Positions 1-7,919 of a stretch of DNA of 64,000 bases are shown piece by piece. The stretch is from Morganella morganii (GTDB lineage Bacteria; Pseudomonadota; Gammaproteobacteria; Enterobacterales; Enterobacteriaceae). Position numbers and translations under genes: made by a program. Each line of letters opens with the position of its first letter. Position 1 is the first letter of the stretch. The notes beneath the pieces were generated by a model. The model made no database searches. It was not told where the DNA came from and saw only the letters and a program-made list of their open reading frames with translations. The stretch spans positions 2,850,811-2,914,810 of the forward strand of contig NZ_VKKS01000001.1 of assembly GCF_019402645.1 (NCBI RefSeq), given 5' to 3'.

Positions 1-144
1 GGTGATCGCCTGATACTGACGCGGATCGTTGGCGCTTTTCTCAATCTCTCCGGGCAGAACCTGCCAGCTATTCTGAGCAAGTGCATTGGCACCGGTAAAT
101 AAAAAAAGCAGCGTAAAAATAAACTGCACTAGTTGTTTAGGCAT
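1..144 (-). CDS. ptrA: Pitrilysin (protease III), N-terminal fragment cut by the window edge
   Basis: Only the first 48 codons are present, running off position 1. They encode a start ATG at 144, a short basic N-terminus, a hydrophobic core rich in Phe and Leu and an ALA cleavage site, which together form a Sec signal peptide. The mature start (QNSWQVLPGEIEKS, then RQYQAI) resembles the start of E. coli PtrA. PtrA is a periplasmic zinc metalloprotease of family M16. The ATG overlaps the recC stop by 8 bases (ATGCCTAA), the same recC-ptrA order as in E. coli, where recB and recD follow. The catalytic region lies outside the window, so the call rests on the signal peptide, the short mature match and synteny. 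Confidence 0.85.
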   Translation of the reverse strand, partial: MPKQLVQFIFTLLFLFTGANALAQNSWQVLPGEIEKSANDPRQYQAIT

Positions 145-3100
145 CAGCCTCGTTCTCCCTGTTTTTCTGATGGTGAAACATCGGCAAAAAGAGTTGTTGT
201 GAAAATTGCTTTATCGCGTCCATAAGTACTTCATCAAAATGGCGGAATGCACGGACAACATAATCGTCCTCCGCCTCGCCGGCAGACTGATATCCCTCCT
301 GCAGTGTCTGCATCAGCAGTAAACCGGCTTTATGTTGGAGTGCGTCATCATCAGAGAGTTCACCGGTGTTATCATCCGCCAGCGTAATCAGCCATGCCCA
401 GCCGCTTTTAACAAAAATTGGCAGCGGCTCATTCAGACCACGGACAAACACATCCAGCAGCGGGCGCAGGTAATCCCGCGCCTGCTCCGCCGTCAGCGGT
501 TCAAAGATCCACACCGTATCACCGCGACCGTACATCCGGCTGTACTGCTGCCGTCCGCTCAGGCTGTATGCCAGGTGTTCAATCCACAAACGCAGCCCGT
601 CTGCGGCAGTGAGAGCCGCCGGACGCCAGCGGAGCAGCCCGTTTTCCTGAACACCTGTCAGTTGCCCGCTGAAAGCATACGGTCCGATAACATAGTGAAA
701 CGACTCAATATCAGATTTCGTCCGTGCATTGCGGATTTTCTCCGCCAGAACATCCATTTCCTGTAATTGTTCTTCCCAGTAAACCTGTGCGAACGCCCCG
801 GCCGGCAATTCTCCCGCTGCCTTCAGTATGCGGAAGACCCGTTCTTCCGGCTCACCATCCACCAGCGCGTCAAGCAGCCTGGTGTTAAATCCGTAACGCT
901 GTAAATTATCAACACAGAACGGTTCTTCTTCCGGCAGTGCCACATCTTCAATATCAAAATGCACATTCAGACGCTGCTGAAAAAACGCCCTGACCGGATG
1001 GCGGTAAAACCGCAGTAGTTGGTCAAATGTTATTTCTGTTATATCTTCTGCCGGAACCGGAACATTAAACGGCCCCTGTGTCTCCCCCTGCCGCTGTGCT
1101 GCCGGCAGCCACTGAGGTGCAAAACTCTGAAACTCCGTGCCTTCCCGGTAGTTATCCGCCGCAAACGGGACACGTGTGTGCCGGACAATCAGATGATTCT
1201 CCAGCGATTTCCGGCTGGTATCCAAATCGGCAAACCTATCTTTTTCCAGACAGAAACTGAGCCCGGCATATTCCAGCAGTTCACTGACCAGCACTGACGG
1301 GTTACGTTCTTCATTATCTCTGATAGATCGGCCGATATAGCTGATATATAAATACTCTTTTGCCGACCCCAGCGCTTCAAGGAAAAGATAGCGGTCATCG
1401 TCCCGCCGTTTGCGATCACCCCGGCGGCTTTTTTCCGCCATCAGGTCAAACCCCAGCGGCGGAATTGTCCTCGGGTACACACCATCATTCATACCCAGCA
1501 GACAAATAACCTTAAACGGCACAGAACGCATCGGCATCAGTGTGCAAAAGTTTACAGCTCCGGATAAAAAGCGCTGGCTGATTTTCTCATCATCCAGCCG
1601 CAGAGAAAGTTCGTCACGGATCAGTGAGAGTGGGATCTCCCCGTCATAACAGGCTTTCACCCCCTGATCCAGTACCTGCTGCCACTGCTGTAACACCATA
1701 CTGAGCACCGGTTCGGTATCCGGTGTCGTCATGAAAAACGCAGTCAGCAGCTCAGAACCGGTTTCACGCCACTGTACCGGTGTCCGCGGTTCACTCAGTA
1801 TTTTCTGCCACTGCCGCAGAGTATCAATAAAAGCGGCCAACTGCCCGACCCGGTCCGCTGACATACCGGAAACCTCATCATAAGGCAGGATCCCGCGCCA
1901 GGTACCTTCCTCCTCTGCCATTGCATAACCCAGCAACATACGCTCCAGCCCGAATTTCCAGGTGTTCTGGCCAAAAACCGGCAGTGAAAAGGATTCAATA
2001 TTATGGTCATCCAGCCCCCAGCGGACACCGGACCCACTGACCCAGCGGCGCAGAAGCGGCAAATCGCTTTCATCCAGCCCGAACTGCTGCGCTACCGCAG
2101 GAACTTCCAGCAGACTGAGTACATGTTCTGACGTAAAACGGCTCTGAGGTAATTCCAGCAGTGTCAGCACTGCCTGCAATACAGGATGCGCCTGACGGGC
2201 TTTGCGGTCTGAAATCGCAAACGGCAGATAACGGTTTTCGTTCCCCTGGCCGAAAACAGCCTGAATATAGGGGGAATAGCTGTCTATATCCGCCACCATT
2301 ACAATAATGTCACGGGGAGTCAGTGACGGGTCGTTTTCCAGCAGGTTCAGCAAATAGTCCTGCAAAATTTCCACTTCCCGCTGCGGGCTGTGGCAGGAAT
2401 GAAATGTCAGGGAACGGTCATCATCCGCAATAACCCGCCGCCCTTCACTGGTGGCAAACTCGTCTTTGGTTTTCCCCGCCACACTGCCGTCTTCCAGATT
2501 CAGAATATCCTGCTGAACAACAGACAGCAGTGTATCTGCCGGACGATCGACAAAAGCTTTAATGGCGTGAATTTCTTCAATATCTTCCAGAAAAAACAGA
2601 TTATCCCGGCCGGGACGTCCCCACGAAGCCAGCAGCGGGTTGCCGGTATTCTGTTCCCCGTCAGCCTCAAAATCGAACAGAGAAGATGCATCCTCATCCG
2701 ATTTAAACCAACTGACGGCTTTTTTATCCCAATAGCTTTGCGGTTTGCGCGCCAGCATACGCCGCAGCGCTGCCTGGCTCTGTAAATCGCCCCAATAATA
2801 CTGACAGGGGTTGGTAAACATCAGGTGGATATTGGTATGCCGCCCGAGTGCCCGCAGTGCCTGCAGATATACCGGCGGTAATGCGGAGATACCGCAGATA
2901 AACAGGCGTGGCGGCAGATTGGATACCACCTCCGGGTCACCGTCATTGAGTACGTCAATAAAACGCTGATAAAGATTGGCACGATGCCATTCCGGTTGCC
3001 CAAGGCTGCTGGTCAGTATCTGCAAATCCCGCCACAGACATTTCTGCCAGGACTGATTCTGACTCAGTCCGTCAATCAGCTCATTATTTTCCCAGGCGGT

Positions 3101-3538
3101 CAGCCAGTCCGGCCGGTAGACAAGATACTGGTCAAATAAGTCCGCAATACGACCGGACAGCTGATGCAGCTTGCGTTTATCCCCGTCATCCTCAAGGTAA
3201 TGGCACAGCGGTGCAAAATCCGGGTCATCAAGACGCTGCGGAAGCAGTGACATCAGTTTCCAGGTCATTGCCCCCTTGCTGAAAGCACTTTCTTTCGGAA
3301 TATCCGGTAAAACACGGGTGAACATATCCCAGATAAACGTTGCGGGCAGCGGAAACGTAATATTTGCGGCAATCCCCAGTTTTTCTGCCAGACTGATTTG
3401 CAGCCACTGTGACATCCCGGGGCTTTGCACCAGCACAGTTTCAGGACAAAAAGGGTCATTAATTTTATCATTATCAATAATATGGCATATCAGGTCTTTC
3501 AGCAGTTCCAGATCATTAGAGTGATAAACCGTAAACAT
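137..3538 (-). CDS. recC: RecBCD exonuclease V subunit gamma (RecC)
   Basis: The product is 1133 aa, against about 1122 for E. coli RecC, and is collinear with it throughout (for example YHSNDLELL near the start, HSPQREVEIL, MVADIDSYSP, CLLGMNDGVYPR, RRDDDRYLFLEAL). RecC is the Chi-recognition subunit of RecBCD. It has an inactive helicase fold and a nuclease-like C-terminal domain, splits the duplex and scans the 3' strand for Chi during double-strand-break repair. The start ATG at 3538 lies ten bases after the ppdC stop, with an AAGGA motif just upstream. It therefore sits at the end of the pseudopilin cluster and overlaps ptrA. No frameshift or internal stop is seen. Confidence 0.98.
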   Translation of the reverse strand: MFTVYHSNDLELLKDLICHIIDNDKINDPFCPETVLVQSPGMSQWLQISLAEKLGIAANITFPLPATFIWDMFTRVLPDIPKESAFSKGAMTWKLMSLLPQRLDDPDFAPLCHYLEDDGDKRKLHQLSGRIADLFDQYLVYRPDWLTAWENNELIDGLSQNQSWQKCLWRDLQILTSSLGQPEWHRANLYQRFIDVLNDGDPEVVSNLPPRLFICGISALPPVYLQALRALGRHTNIHLMFTNPCQYYWGDLQSQAALRRMLARKPQSYWDKKAVSWFKSDEDASSLFDFEADGEQNTGNPLLASWGRPGRDNLFFLEDIEEIHAIKAFVDRPADTLLSVVQQDILNLEDGSVAGKTKDEFATSEGRRVIADDDRSLTFHSCHSPQREVEILQDYLLNLLENDPSLTPRDIIVMVADIDSYSPYIQAVFGQGNENRYLPFAISDRKARQAHPVLQAVLTLLELPQSRFTSEHVLSLLEVPAVAQQFGLDESDLPLLRRWVSGSGVRWGLDDHNIESFSLPVFGQNTWKFGLERMLLGYAMAEEEGTWRGILPYDEVSGMSADRVGQLAAFIDTLRQWQKILSEPRTPVQWRETGSELLTAFFMTTPDTEPVLSMVLQQWQQVLDQGVKACYDGEIPLSLIRDELSLRLDDEKISQRFLSGAVNFCTLMPMRSVPFKVICLLGMNDGVYPRTIPPLGFDLMAEKSRRGDRKRRDDDRYLFLEALGSAKEYLYISYIGRSIRDNEERNPSVLVSELLEYAGLSFCLEKDRFADLDTSRKSLENHLIVRHTRVPFAADNYREGTEFQSFAPQWLPAAQRQGETQGPFNVPVPAEDITEITFDQLLRFYRHPVRAFFQQRLNVHFDIEDVALPEEEPFCVDNLQRYGFNTRLLDALVDGEPEERVFRILKAAGELPAGAFAQVYWEEQLQEMDVLAEKIRNARTKSDIESFHYVIGPYAFSGQLTGVQENGLLRWRPAALTAADGLRLWIEHLAYSLSGRQQYSRMYGRGDTVWIFEPLTAEQARDYLRPLLDVFVRGLNEPLPIFVKSGWAWLITLADDNTGELSDDDALQHKAGLLLMQTLQEGYQSAGEAEDDYVVRAFRHFDEVLMDAIKQFSQQLFLPMFHHQKNRENEADA

Positions 3539-3548
3539 TGTCCCGTCC

Positions 3549-3881
3549 TTACATACATTGCCATCTGCCGGCGGTTAACCGCCGCTCTCCCGGGGAAAGC
3601 AGCCTGATAGTAACGGAAATACAGTCCGGTGACACATTTTCCTGATAACTTTCCCATTTCTGCCGGGGAGATAAATGTGTCTGCATCATTTGCTGTAATA
3701 TTCCGGGATCAGCCGTAAAACGCATCATCTGATGCAGGTGACGTACCGTGCTGACATCTGTATACTGCCGGTGCTTTCCGTTATGCAGAAGTTGATAATA
3801 GCGTAATAATCCTGTTACCAGAACCGCAAAGATAAAGGCGCAAACCATCACTTCCGGTAACGACATTCCGCGTTCATTCAT
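3549..3881 (-). CDS. ppdC: Minor type IV pseudopilin PpdC (prepilin peptidase-dependent protein C)
   Basis: A protein of 110 aa with a type III (prepilin) signal: a very short basic leader (MNERG) followed by MSLPEV and a hydrophobic helix. Cleavage after the Gly would leave the conserved Glu at mature position 5. The C-terminus ends in a Trp-x-Cys segment similar to E. coli PpdC. Minor pseudopilins form the tip complex that primes assembly of type IV pili or type II secretion pseudopili in the inner membrane. I chose ATG 3881 over GTG 3884 because AGGAG lies six bases upstream of it. The start overlaps the ygdB stop by 8 bases, indicating translational coupling. Confidence 0.85.
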   Translation of the reverse strand: MNERGMSLPEVMVCAFIFAVLVTGLLRYYQLLHNGKHRQYTDVSTVRHLHQMMRFTADPGILQQMMQTHLSPRQKWESYQENVSPDCISVTIRLLSPGERRLTAGRWQCM

Positions 3882-4389
3882 CACTTTCTCCTTTTCCGTC
3901 GTGCCGGTTGCAACCGGGTTTTAAATCCGGCGGACAAAAATCACTCCATCCCTGCGGTAATGCCGTCAGTATCATTTTGTCTCCTTCTTCCCGGGCACTG
4001 ACCAACTGATAATGCGTGATGTTTTGTGCAAACCGGGGAGAAAATATACTGCCCTGTAATAACAACTTATTTGCTCTCAGCCGCCGCAAACAACTTTTCA
4101 GTTCCGGGTCCGGTGCCGTCCGGCAGTAAAACTGTGTTTTATTCAGCGCTTTCCGGGACCAGTTCAGCGTCAGCCCCCATTCCAGCGCGGATGCTGCACC
4201 GGAATCCGCCCGGTAAAACTCAATTTCATCCTGACCGTTACGCCACTCAGTCTGATAAAAGCGATGCAGAACAGATAACATCATCAGTGAGATACCCAGC
4301 AACAGCATAATCATCAGCAACAAGGCATTTCCTCCGGAGCGATCATCTTTTTCCCTGCCGGAGCTACAGGTGGTAATTAGGCATAACAA
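3874..4389 (-). CDS. ygdB: YgdB-like minor pseudopilin (DUF2509)
   Basis: Up to 171 aa. After a region containing GREKDD there is a long hydrophobic helix (NALLLMIMLLLGISLMML), then a soluble domain ending in GWSDFCPP, which matches the end of E. coli YgdB. It lies between ppdB and ppdC as in E. coli. Unlike its three neighbours it has no Glu at the position corresponding to mature residue 5, a feature known for tip-type minor pseudopilins such as GspK. The start is uncertain: no ATG fits in frame. TTG at 4389 is preceded by GGAG at good spacing but adds about 10 residues before the segment that aligns with the E. coli start. It overlaps the end of ppdB. Confidence 0.75.
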   Translation of the reverse strand: MLCLITTCSSGREKDDRSGGNALLLMIMLLLGISLMMLSVLHRFYQTEWRNGQDEIEFYRADSGAASALEWGLTLNWSRKALNKTQFYCRTAPDPELKSCLRRLRANKLLLQGSIFSPRFAQNITHYQLVSAREEGDKMILTALPQGWSDFCPPDLKPGCNRHDGKGESDE

Positions 4390-4951
4390 TCAGGCTTTCT
4401 CCGGTTCGCTGTATCAGGGGCATATCCTGCCCGGTGAGTGTCAGGGATAAACGCAGACCATTTTTTCCGTGCAGTTTCACCGGCGTGACCAAAAACCGGG
4501 AAACATGCACATAGCGGTTATCTGTAACCTTTTCCCAGCCGGATTCCCGGCAACTGAGGGCATTACGTGTCCATTCCAGCGCTTGTTTATTCAGACGGTA
4601 ACCAAAATGTTCCCCGATTTTGCGGACATTCCTCTCCCAGCGGCCATTATGATTAAGGTCGTAAGCAACAATAATACAACTGCCGTCTGCTTCGCCGCGC
4701 CGGGCAGCAATTTGCAGCGGTCTGCCCTGACAGTGACCCCGGCAGAACGCCGTCCGCCGGAGATCTTTTTCCAGCCGCAGCAGGGTTTCCCGCATAATGG
4801 TATCCAGCTTATATTGCCGGTATGTGTTCAGCACATCCTGTCCCAGCGCCGGAAAAAAGCGGGTTACCGTTACCAGAAGAACCGCACTGACAGCCATTCC
4901 CGCCAGCATTTCAACCAGCAATAAACCCTGCTCCCGTATTTTATTCAGCAT
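4364..4951 (-). CDS. ppdB: Minor type IV pseudopilin PpdB
   Basis: A protein of 195 aa beginning MLNKIREQG then LLLVEMLAGMAVSAVLL. This is a prepilin signal with cleavage after Gly, Glu at mature position 5 and a hydrophobic N-terminal helix. Further on, AFCRGHCQG, VAYDLNHNGRWER and GWEKVTDN line up with E. coli PpdB. It is a PulJ-like minor pseudopilin of the inner-membrane tip complex. A longer reading from 4984 exists, but ATG 4951 overlaps the ppdA stop (ATGCTGA) and places the signal correctly. The set ppdA-ppdB-ygdB-ppdC is tightly overlapped and probably one transcript running into recC. Confidence 0.87.
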   Translation of the reverse strand: MLNKIREQGLLLVEMLAGMAVSAVLLVTVTRFFPALGQDVLNTYRQYKLDTIMRETLLRLEKDLRRTAFCRGHCQGRPLQIAARRGEADGSCIIVAYDLNHNGRWERNVRKIGEHFGYRLNKQALEWTRNALSCRESGWEKVTDNRYVHVSRFLVTPVKLHGKNGLRLSLTLTGQDMPLIQRTGESLIVMPNYHL

Positions 4952-5412
4952 GACGGCACTCCGGACATCTTCCCCGGCGTACACAGTCGTATACGGCCGG
5001 GAGCTGAAATAATCAGTTTTATCTGTCCCTGTGAATTTTCCAGTACAAAGCTGGCGGCAGAGGCAGTATGCCGGGTTCCCCAGAACAGCACCGTATCTGT
5101 GGTGCCGGAAGCAATACGGACACCTTCCATAGGAATGAACTCCGCCGGGTCACCATCGCACTGTACTGCTGATACCTGATGGCAGGCCCGGCTTTTCTCA
5201 CCAAAGATAACCGCTATTTTCCGCGTTTCATTCAGATATGTTGCTTTCAGTTTATGGCTGCTGAGATATTGCTGAAACAACGCAGCAGTTTCAGTCAGAT
5301 AACGCCGTTCTCTGTAGCTTTCCCATGAAATATTAATAAATGAAACAGGTAATGCCATAATAAATAAAACAATAATAGCTTCCATCAGCGATATTCCCCG
5401 TTCTGTCTGCAT
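4945..5412 (-). CDS. ppdA: Minor type IV pseudopilin PpdA
   Basis: A protein of 155 aa starting MQTERG followed by ISLMEAIIVLFIMALPV: a prepilin leader of six residues, Gly cleavage site, Glu at mature position 5 and a hydrophobic helix. The remainder is a small globular domain with four Cys residues. This is the PulH/GspH-like member of the ppdA-ppdB-ygdB-ppdC set. An upstream in-frame ATG at 5496 would bury the prepilin signal, so ATG 5412 is preferred. In E. coli, thyA lies immediately upstream in the same direction. Here the upstream neighbour is an unrelated-looking thyA on the opposite strand, so ppdA must have its own promoter in 5413-5903. Confidence 0.85.
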   Translation of the reverse strand: MQTERGISLMEAIIVLFIMALPVSFINISWESYRERRYLTETAALFQQYLSSHKLKATYLNETRKIAVIFGEKSRACHQVSAVQCDGDPAEFIPMEGVRIASGTTDTVLFWGTRHTASAASFVLENSQGQIKLIISAPGRIRLCTPGKMSGVPSC

Positions 5413-5660
5413 GTGCTCATCCGTTCCGGTTCTCTGCTGAAAAAATAACGGGTTTGCCACTTCCGGAAAGACAAAACCGGAAAATATGCGATGCAACAGG
5501 AAAAAATGTCTGCGGGATACTGCAAATACATATCCGTTTTTCGGGTTGAGCGGAAAAAAACTATCTGCCTGTTAAAAAAAATGGAGAAAACGAAATCAAG
5601 CCGATATAAAGGACAGATATCGCCGTTCTTTAACAATCAGGATATTAACCAATATAAAAA

Positions 5661-5712
5661 CCGGTCACCGGTACTGTATTTAAAACATTTCATTTTTAGT
5701 ACCGGTGCACCG
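5661..5712. repeat. Long inverted repeat (15/16-bp arms, 22-base loop)
   Basis: The left arm CCGGTCACCGGTACT (5661-5675) is the reverse complement of the right arm AGTACCGGTGCACCGG (5697-5712) except for one extra base. The 22-base A+T-rich spacer separates them. The arms are G+C-rich inside a very A+T-rich region and are not followed by a run of T on either strand, so this is not a standard terminator. It could be a cruciform, a binding site, an attenuator in the ppdA leader or a recombination scar. Confidence 0.7.
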
Positions 5713-5858
5713 GCCGCCATAATGTCAATAATAAAAAAATCACCTGTAACATTATTATTAAATAGTAATCATACTCTCTCTGCCAGTAATATAATTAACA
5801 AAACAAACTTTAATAAAAATCAGAGTGATATTATTTTATATGAAACAAATAAAAATAA

Positions 5859-5898
5859 TGGTATAATATTAAAACTATATACTGCGTCAACAGGAAAA
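5859..5898 (+). promoter_or_regulatory. Extended -10 promoter and ribosome site of thyA
   Basis: TGGTATAAT at 5859-5867 is a perfect extended -10 element (TG, one base, TATAAT). There is no good -35 box, which is usual for this promoter class. Transcription would start near 5874. AGGA at 5892-5895 lies eight bases before the GTG start codon at 5904. Confidence 0.65.
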
Positions 5899-5903
5899 CA
5901 AAA

Positions 5904-6839
5904 GTGGAACAATATTTAGACATTGCAAAGCGAATTCTGGAGGAAGGGAAATGGATTGAAAATAAACGGACAGGTAAGAGATGTCTGACAATTATTAATG
6001 CCGATTTCACTTACCACGTTGACAAAAATGAGTTTCCTCTGGTAACAACCCGCAAAGCATTCTGGAAAGCTGCAATTGCGGAAATGCTGGGTTACCTACG
6101 CGGATATGACAACTCCGCTCAGTTCAGAGCTATCGGCTGTAATACCTGGAACGCTAACGCCAATGAAAATACCGACTGGCTGGCAAATCCGAACCGTAAA
6201 GGTGAGGATGATATGGGGCGCGTCTATGGTGTTCAGGGGCGGCAGCTGAAAATATCCCCGACAGAATCACAGTATGATTTATTATTATCATTAAGTGATT
6301 CCGGAGATAAAGAAGGCGTTAAAACACTGATTAATAAACTGCGAGAAAATACATTTGATCAACTCCGTAAAGTATATGATAATTTAAAAAAAGGAATTGA
6401 CGACCGCGGTGAAATTATCTCATTCTGGAATCCCGGCGAATTTAACCTGGGCTGTCTGAGACCATGTATGTTTATGCATCATTTCTCTGTTCTTGACGGA
6501 ACATTATATTTAAACAGTTATCAGAGAAGTTGTGATTATGCACTCGGTTATGTTTTTAATGCACCGCAATGTTATTTTTTGCTGGCTATTATGGCTCAGA
6601 TAACCGGCCTGAAATGCGGTAAGGTTTATCACAAAGTGGTTAATCTGCATTTATATGAAGACCAGCTGGAATTGATGCGTGATGTCCAGATTACACGTAA
6701 ACCGTTTGCATCACCGAAACTGTATATTAACCCTGAGATTAAAACACTGGATGATTTGATGACATGGGTTACCACCGATGACTTTACGGTGACAGATTAC
6801 CAGCATCACGATCCGATTAAATACCCGTTCTCTGTCTGA
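5904..6839 (+). CDS. thyA: Thymidylate synthase, long Vibrio-type form
   Basis: A protein of 311 aa that methylates dUMP to dTMP using methylene-tetrahydrofolate. The catalytic Cys is C188 in [10 protein letters not shown]. The phosphate/substrate segment YQRSCD (206-211), Asn219 and HLY (249-251) are all present. It resembles the ~283-aa Vibrio enzyme ([14 protein letters not shown]-like start, [25 protein letters not shown] end) far more than the 264-aa E. coli ThyA, and carries about 28 further residues around 114-155. It starts with GTG. It lies opposite to the usual thyA-ppdA direction and is A+T-rich compared with its neighbours. I infer that a foreign gene replaced the ancestral one. 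No second thyA is seen in the window. Confidence 0.95.
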   Translation: MEQYLDIAKRILEEGKWIENKRTGKRCLTIINADFTYHVDKNEFPLVTTRKAFWKAAIAEMLGYLRGYDNSAQFRAIGCNTWNANANENTDWLANPNRKGEDDMGRVYGVQGRQLKISPTESQYDLLLSLSDSGDKEGVKTLINKLRENTFDQLRKVYDNLKKGIDDRGEIISFWNPGEFNLGCLRPCMFMHHFSVLDGTLYLNSYQRSCDYALGYVFNAPQCYFLLAIMAQITGLKCGKVYHKVVNLHLYEDQLELMRDVQITRKPFASPKLYINPEIKTLDDLMTWVTTDDFTVTDYQHHDPIKYPFSV

Positions 6840-6864
6840 TAAACAGTTAAACGGCTCCGGATAC

Positions 6865-6899
6865 AAAAACTGCATCAATGATGATGCAGTTTTTTTGTC
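6865..6899. terminator. Bidirectional intrinsic terminator between thyA and lgt
   Basis: A perfect 13-bp stem (AAAAACTGCATCA, loop ATGA, then its complement) with T runs on both strands. It ends thyA rightward and lgt leftward. Confidence 0.92.
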
Positions 6900-6916
6900 A
6901 CTCACTGAAGCAAAAC

Positions 6917-7813
6917 CTATTCCGGCGTATTCTGTTTTCCGGTATCACTCTGCTTTTTATTACCCGGACATTTGTATGCCCACACCATCATCAGCACACC
7001 AATAATCATCATCGGTACAGACAGAATCTGCCCCATACTGATCCCGCCGAATAAACCGAGCTGGGCATCCGGCTGGCGGAAGAATTCGACAATAATACGG
7101 AACAGACCGTAGCCAATCAGGAACAGTCCTGACACACTGCCCATCGGCCGGGACTTGCGGACAAATACATTCAGAATGATAAAGAGGACAATTCCCTCGA
7201 GCAGCATTTCATACAGCTGTGACGGGTGGCGCGGCAGAACACCATACTGCTCAAGCACCGGCATCAGAGAAGGGTCGGCAGCTGCCAGTTTCACATCTTC
7301 ACTGTAGGAGGTCGGGAACAGAATGGCCCACGGCGTATCGAGTGTCACGCGCCCCCACAGCTCGCCGTTAATGAAGTTACCGATACGCCCCATACCGAGA
7401 CCAAACGGAATCAGTGGTGCCACAAAATCAGCAACCTGTAAGAAATGACGCTTCGTGCGGCGGGCAAACCACCACATAGCAATAATAACGCCCATCAGCC
7501 CGCCGTGGAATGACATGCCGCCATCCCAGACTTTGAACAGATACAGCGGATTTTCCGCAAACAGCGGGAAGTTATAAAACAGAACATAGCCGATACGGCC
7601 GCCAAGAAAAACACCCACAAATCCGGCATATAACAGCGTTTCAACTTCACTGCGTTTCCAGCCGCTGCCCGGCTTATCAGCCCGCCGGTTGGCCAGCCAC
7701 ATGGCAAACACAAACCCGACAAGATACATCAGCCCGTACCAGCGTAATGCCACCGGCCCCACAGAAAAAATAACAGGATCAAAATCCGGAAATGCCAGAT
7801 AAGTGTTACTCAT
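6917..7813 (-). CDS. lgt: Prolipoprotein diacylglyceryl transferase
   Basis: A 298-aa inner-membrane protein with about seven hydrophobic segments. It transfers diacylglycerol from phosphatidylglycerol to the lipobox Cys of prolipoproteins, the first step of lipoprotein maturation. The family signature is clear: [11 protein letters not shown] near the start, [12 protein letters not shown], then [22 protein letters not shown] and [10 protein letters not shown], containing the essential His, Arg, Asn and Glu residues. The sequence is collinear with E. coli Lgt, with a shorter tail. It follows rppH and ptsP on the same strand as in E. coli. In E. coli thyA would be next downstream, whereas here thyA faces lgt across a shared terminator. 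Confidence 0.97.
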   Translation of the reverse strand: MSNTYLAFPDFDPVIFSVGPVALRWYGLMYLVGFVFAMWLANRRADKPGSGWKRSEVETLLYAGFVGVFLGGRIGYVLFYNFPLFAENPLYLFKVWDGGMSFHGGLMGVIIAMWWFARRTKRHFLQVADFVAPLIPFGLGMGRIGNFINGELWGRVTLDTPWAILFPTSYSEDVKLAAADPSLMPVLEQYGVLPRHPSQLYEMLLEGIVLFIILNVFVRKSRPMGSVSGLFLIGYGLFRIIVEFFRQPDAQLGLFGGISMGQILSVPMMIIGVLMMVWAYKCPGNKKQSDTGKQNTPE

Positions 7814-7919
7814 CGTACCTCACACTGTGTTGTATCCGGCCGCAGACGCTTTTCTTGTCCGTCACTGGCCGGAATATATGACTGTAAGAACGGAACAGCC
7901 TCATACCCGTATGTGCCGG

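Larger units (their letters stand above)
5413..5903. other. A+T-rich divergent intergenic region between ppdA and thyA
   Basis: This 491-base stretch has no gene I can support and is visibly richer in A+T than the flanking recC and lgt regions. It holds a strong inverted repeat at 5661-5712 and an extended -10 promoter for thyA at 5859-5867. The promoter for the leftward ppdA-ppdB-ygdB-ppdC-recC transcript must also lie here, but I could not place it with confidence. A long open frame crosses the region on the plus strand but lacks a ribosome site and has random-looking composition. The region may be the left boundary of the DNA that brought in the foreign-looking thyA. Confidence 0.6.

Noticed and set aside
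5491-5919. A 142-codon plus-strand frame running into thyA
   Set aside because: Composition is random-looking and A+T-rich, no ribosome site is present, and it contains the inverted repeat and the thyA promoter.
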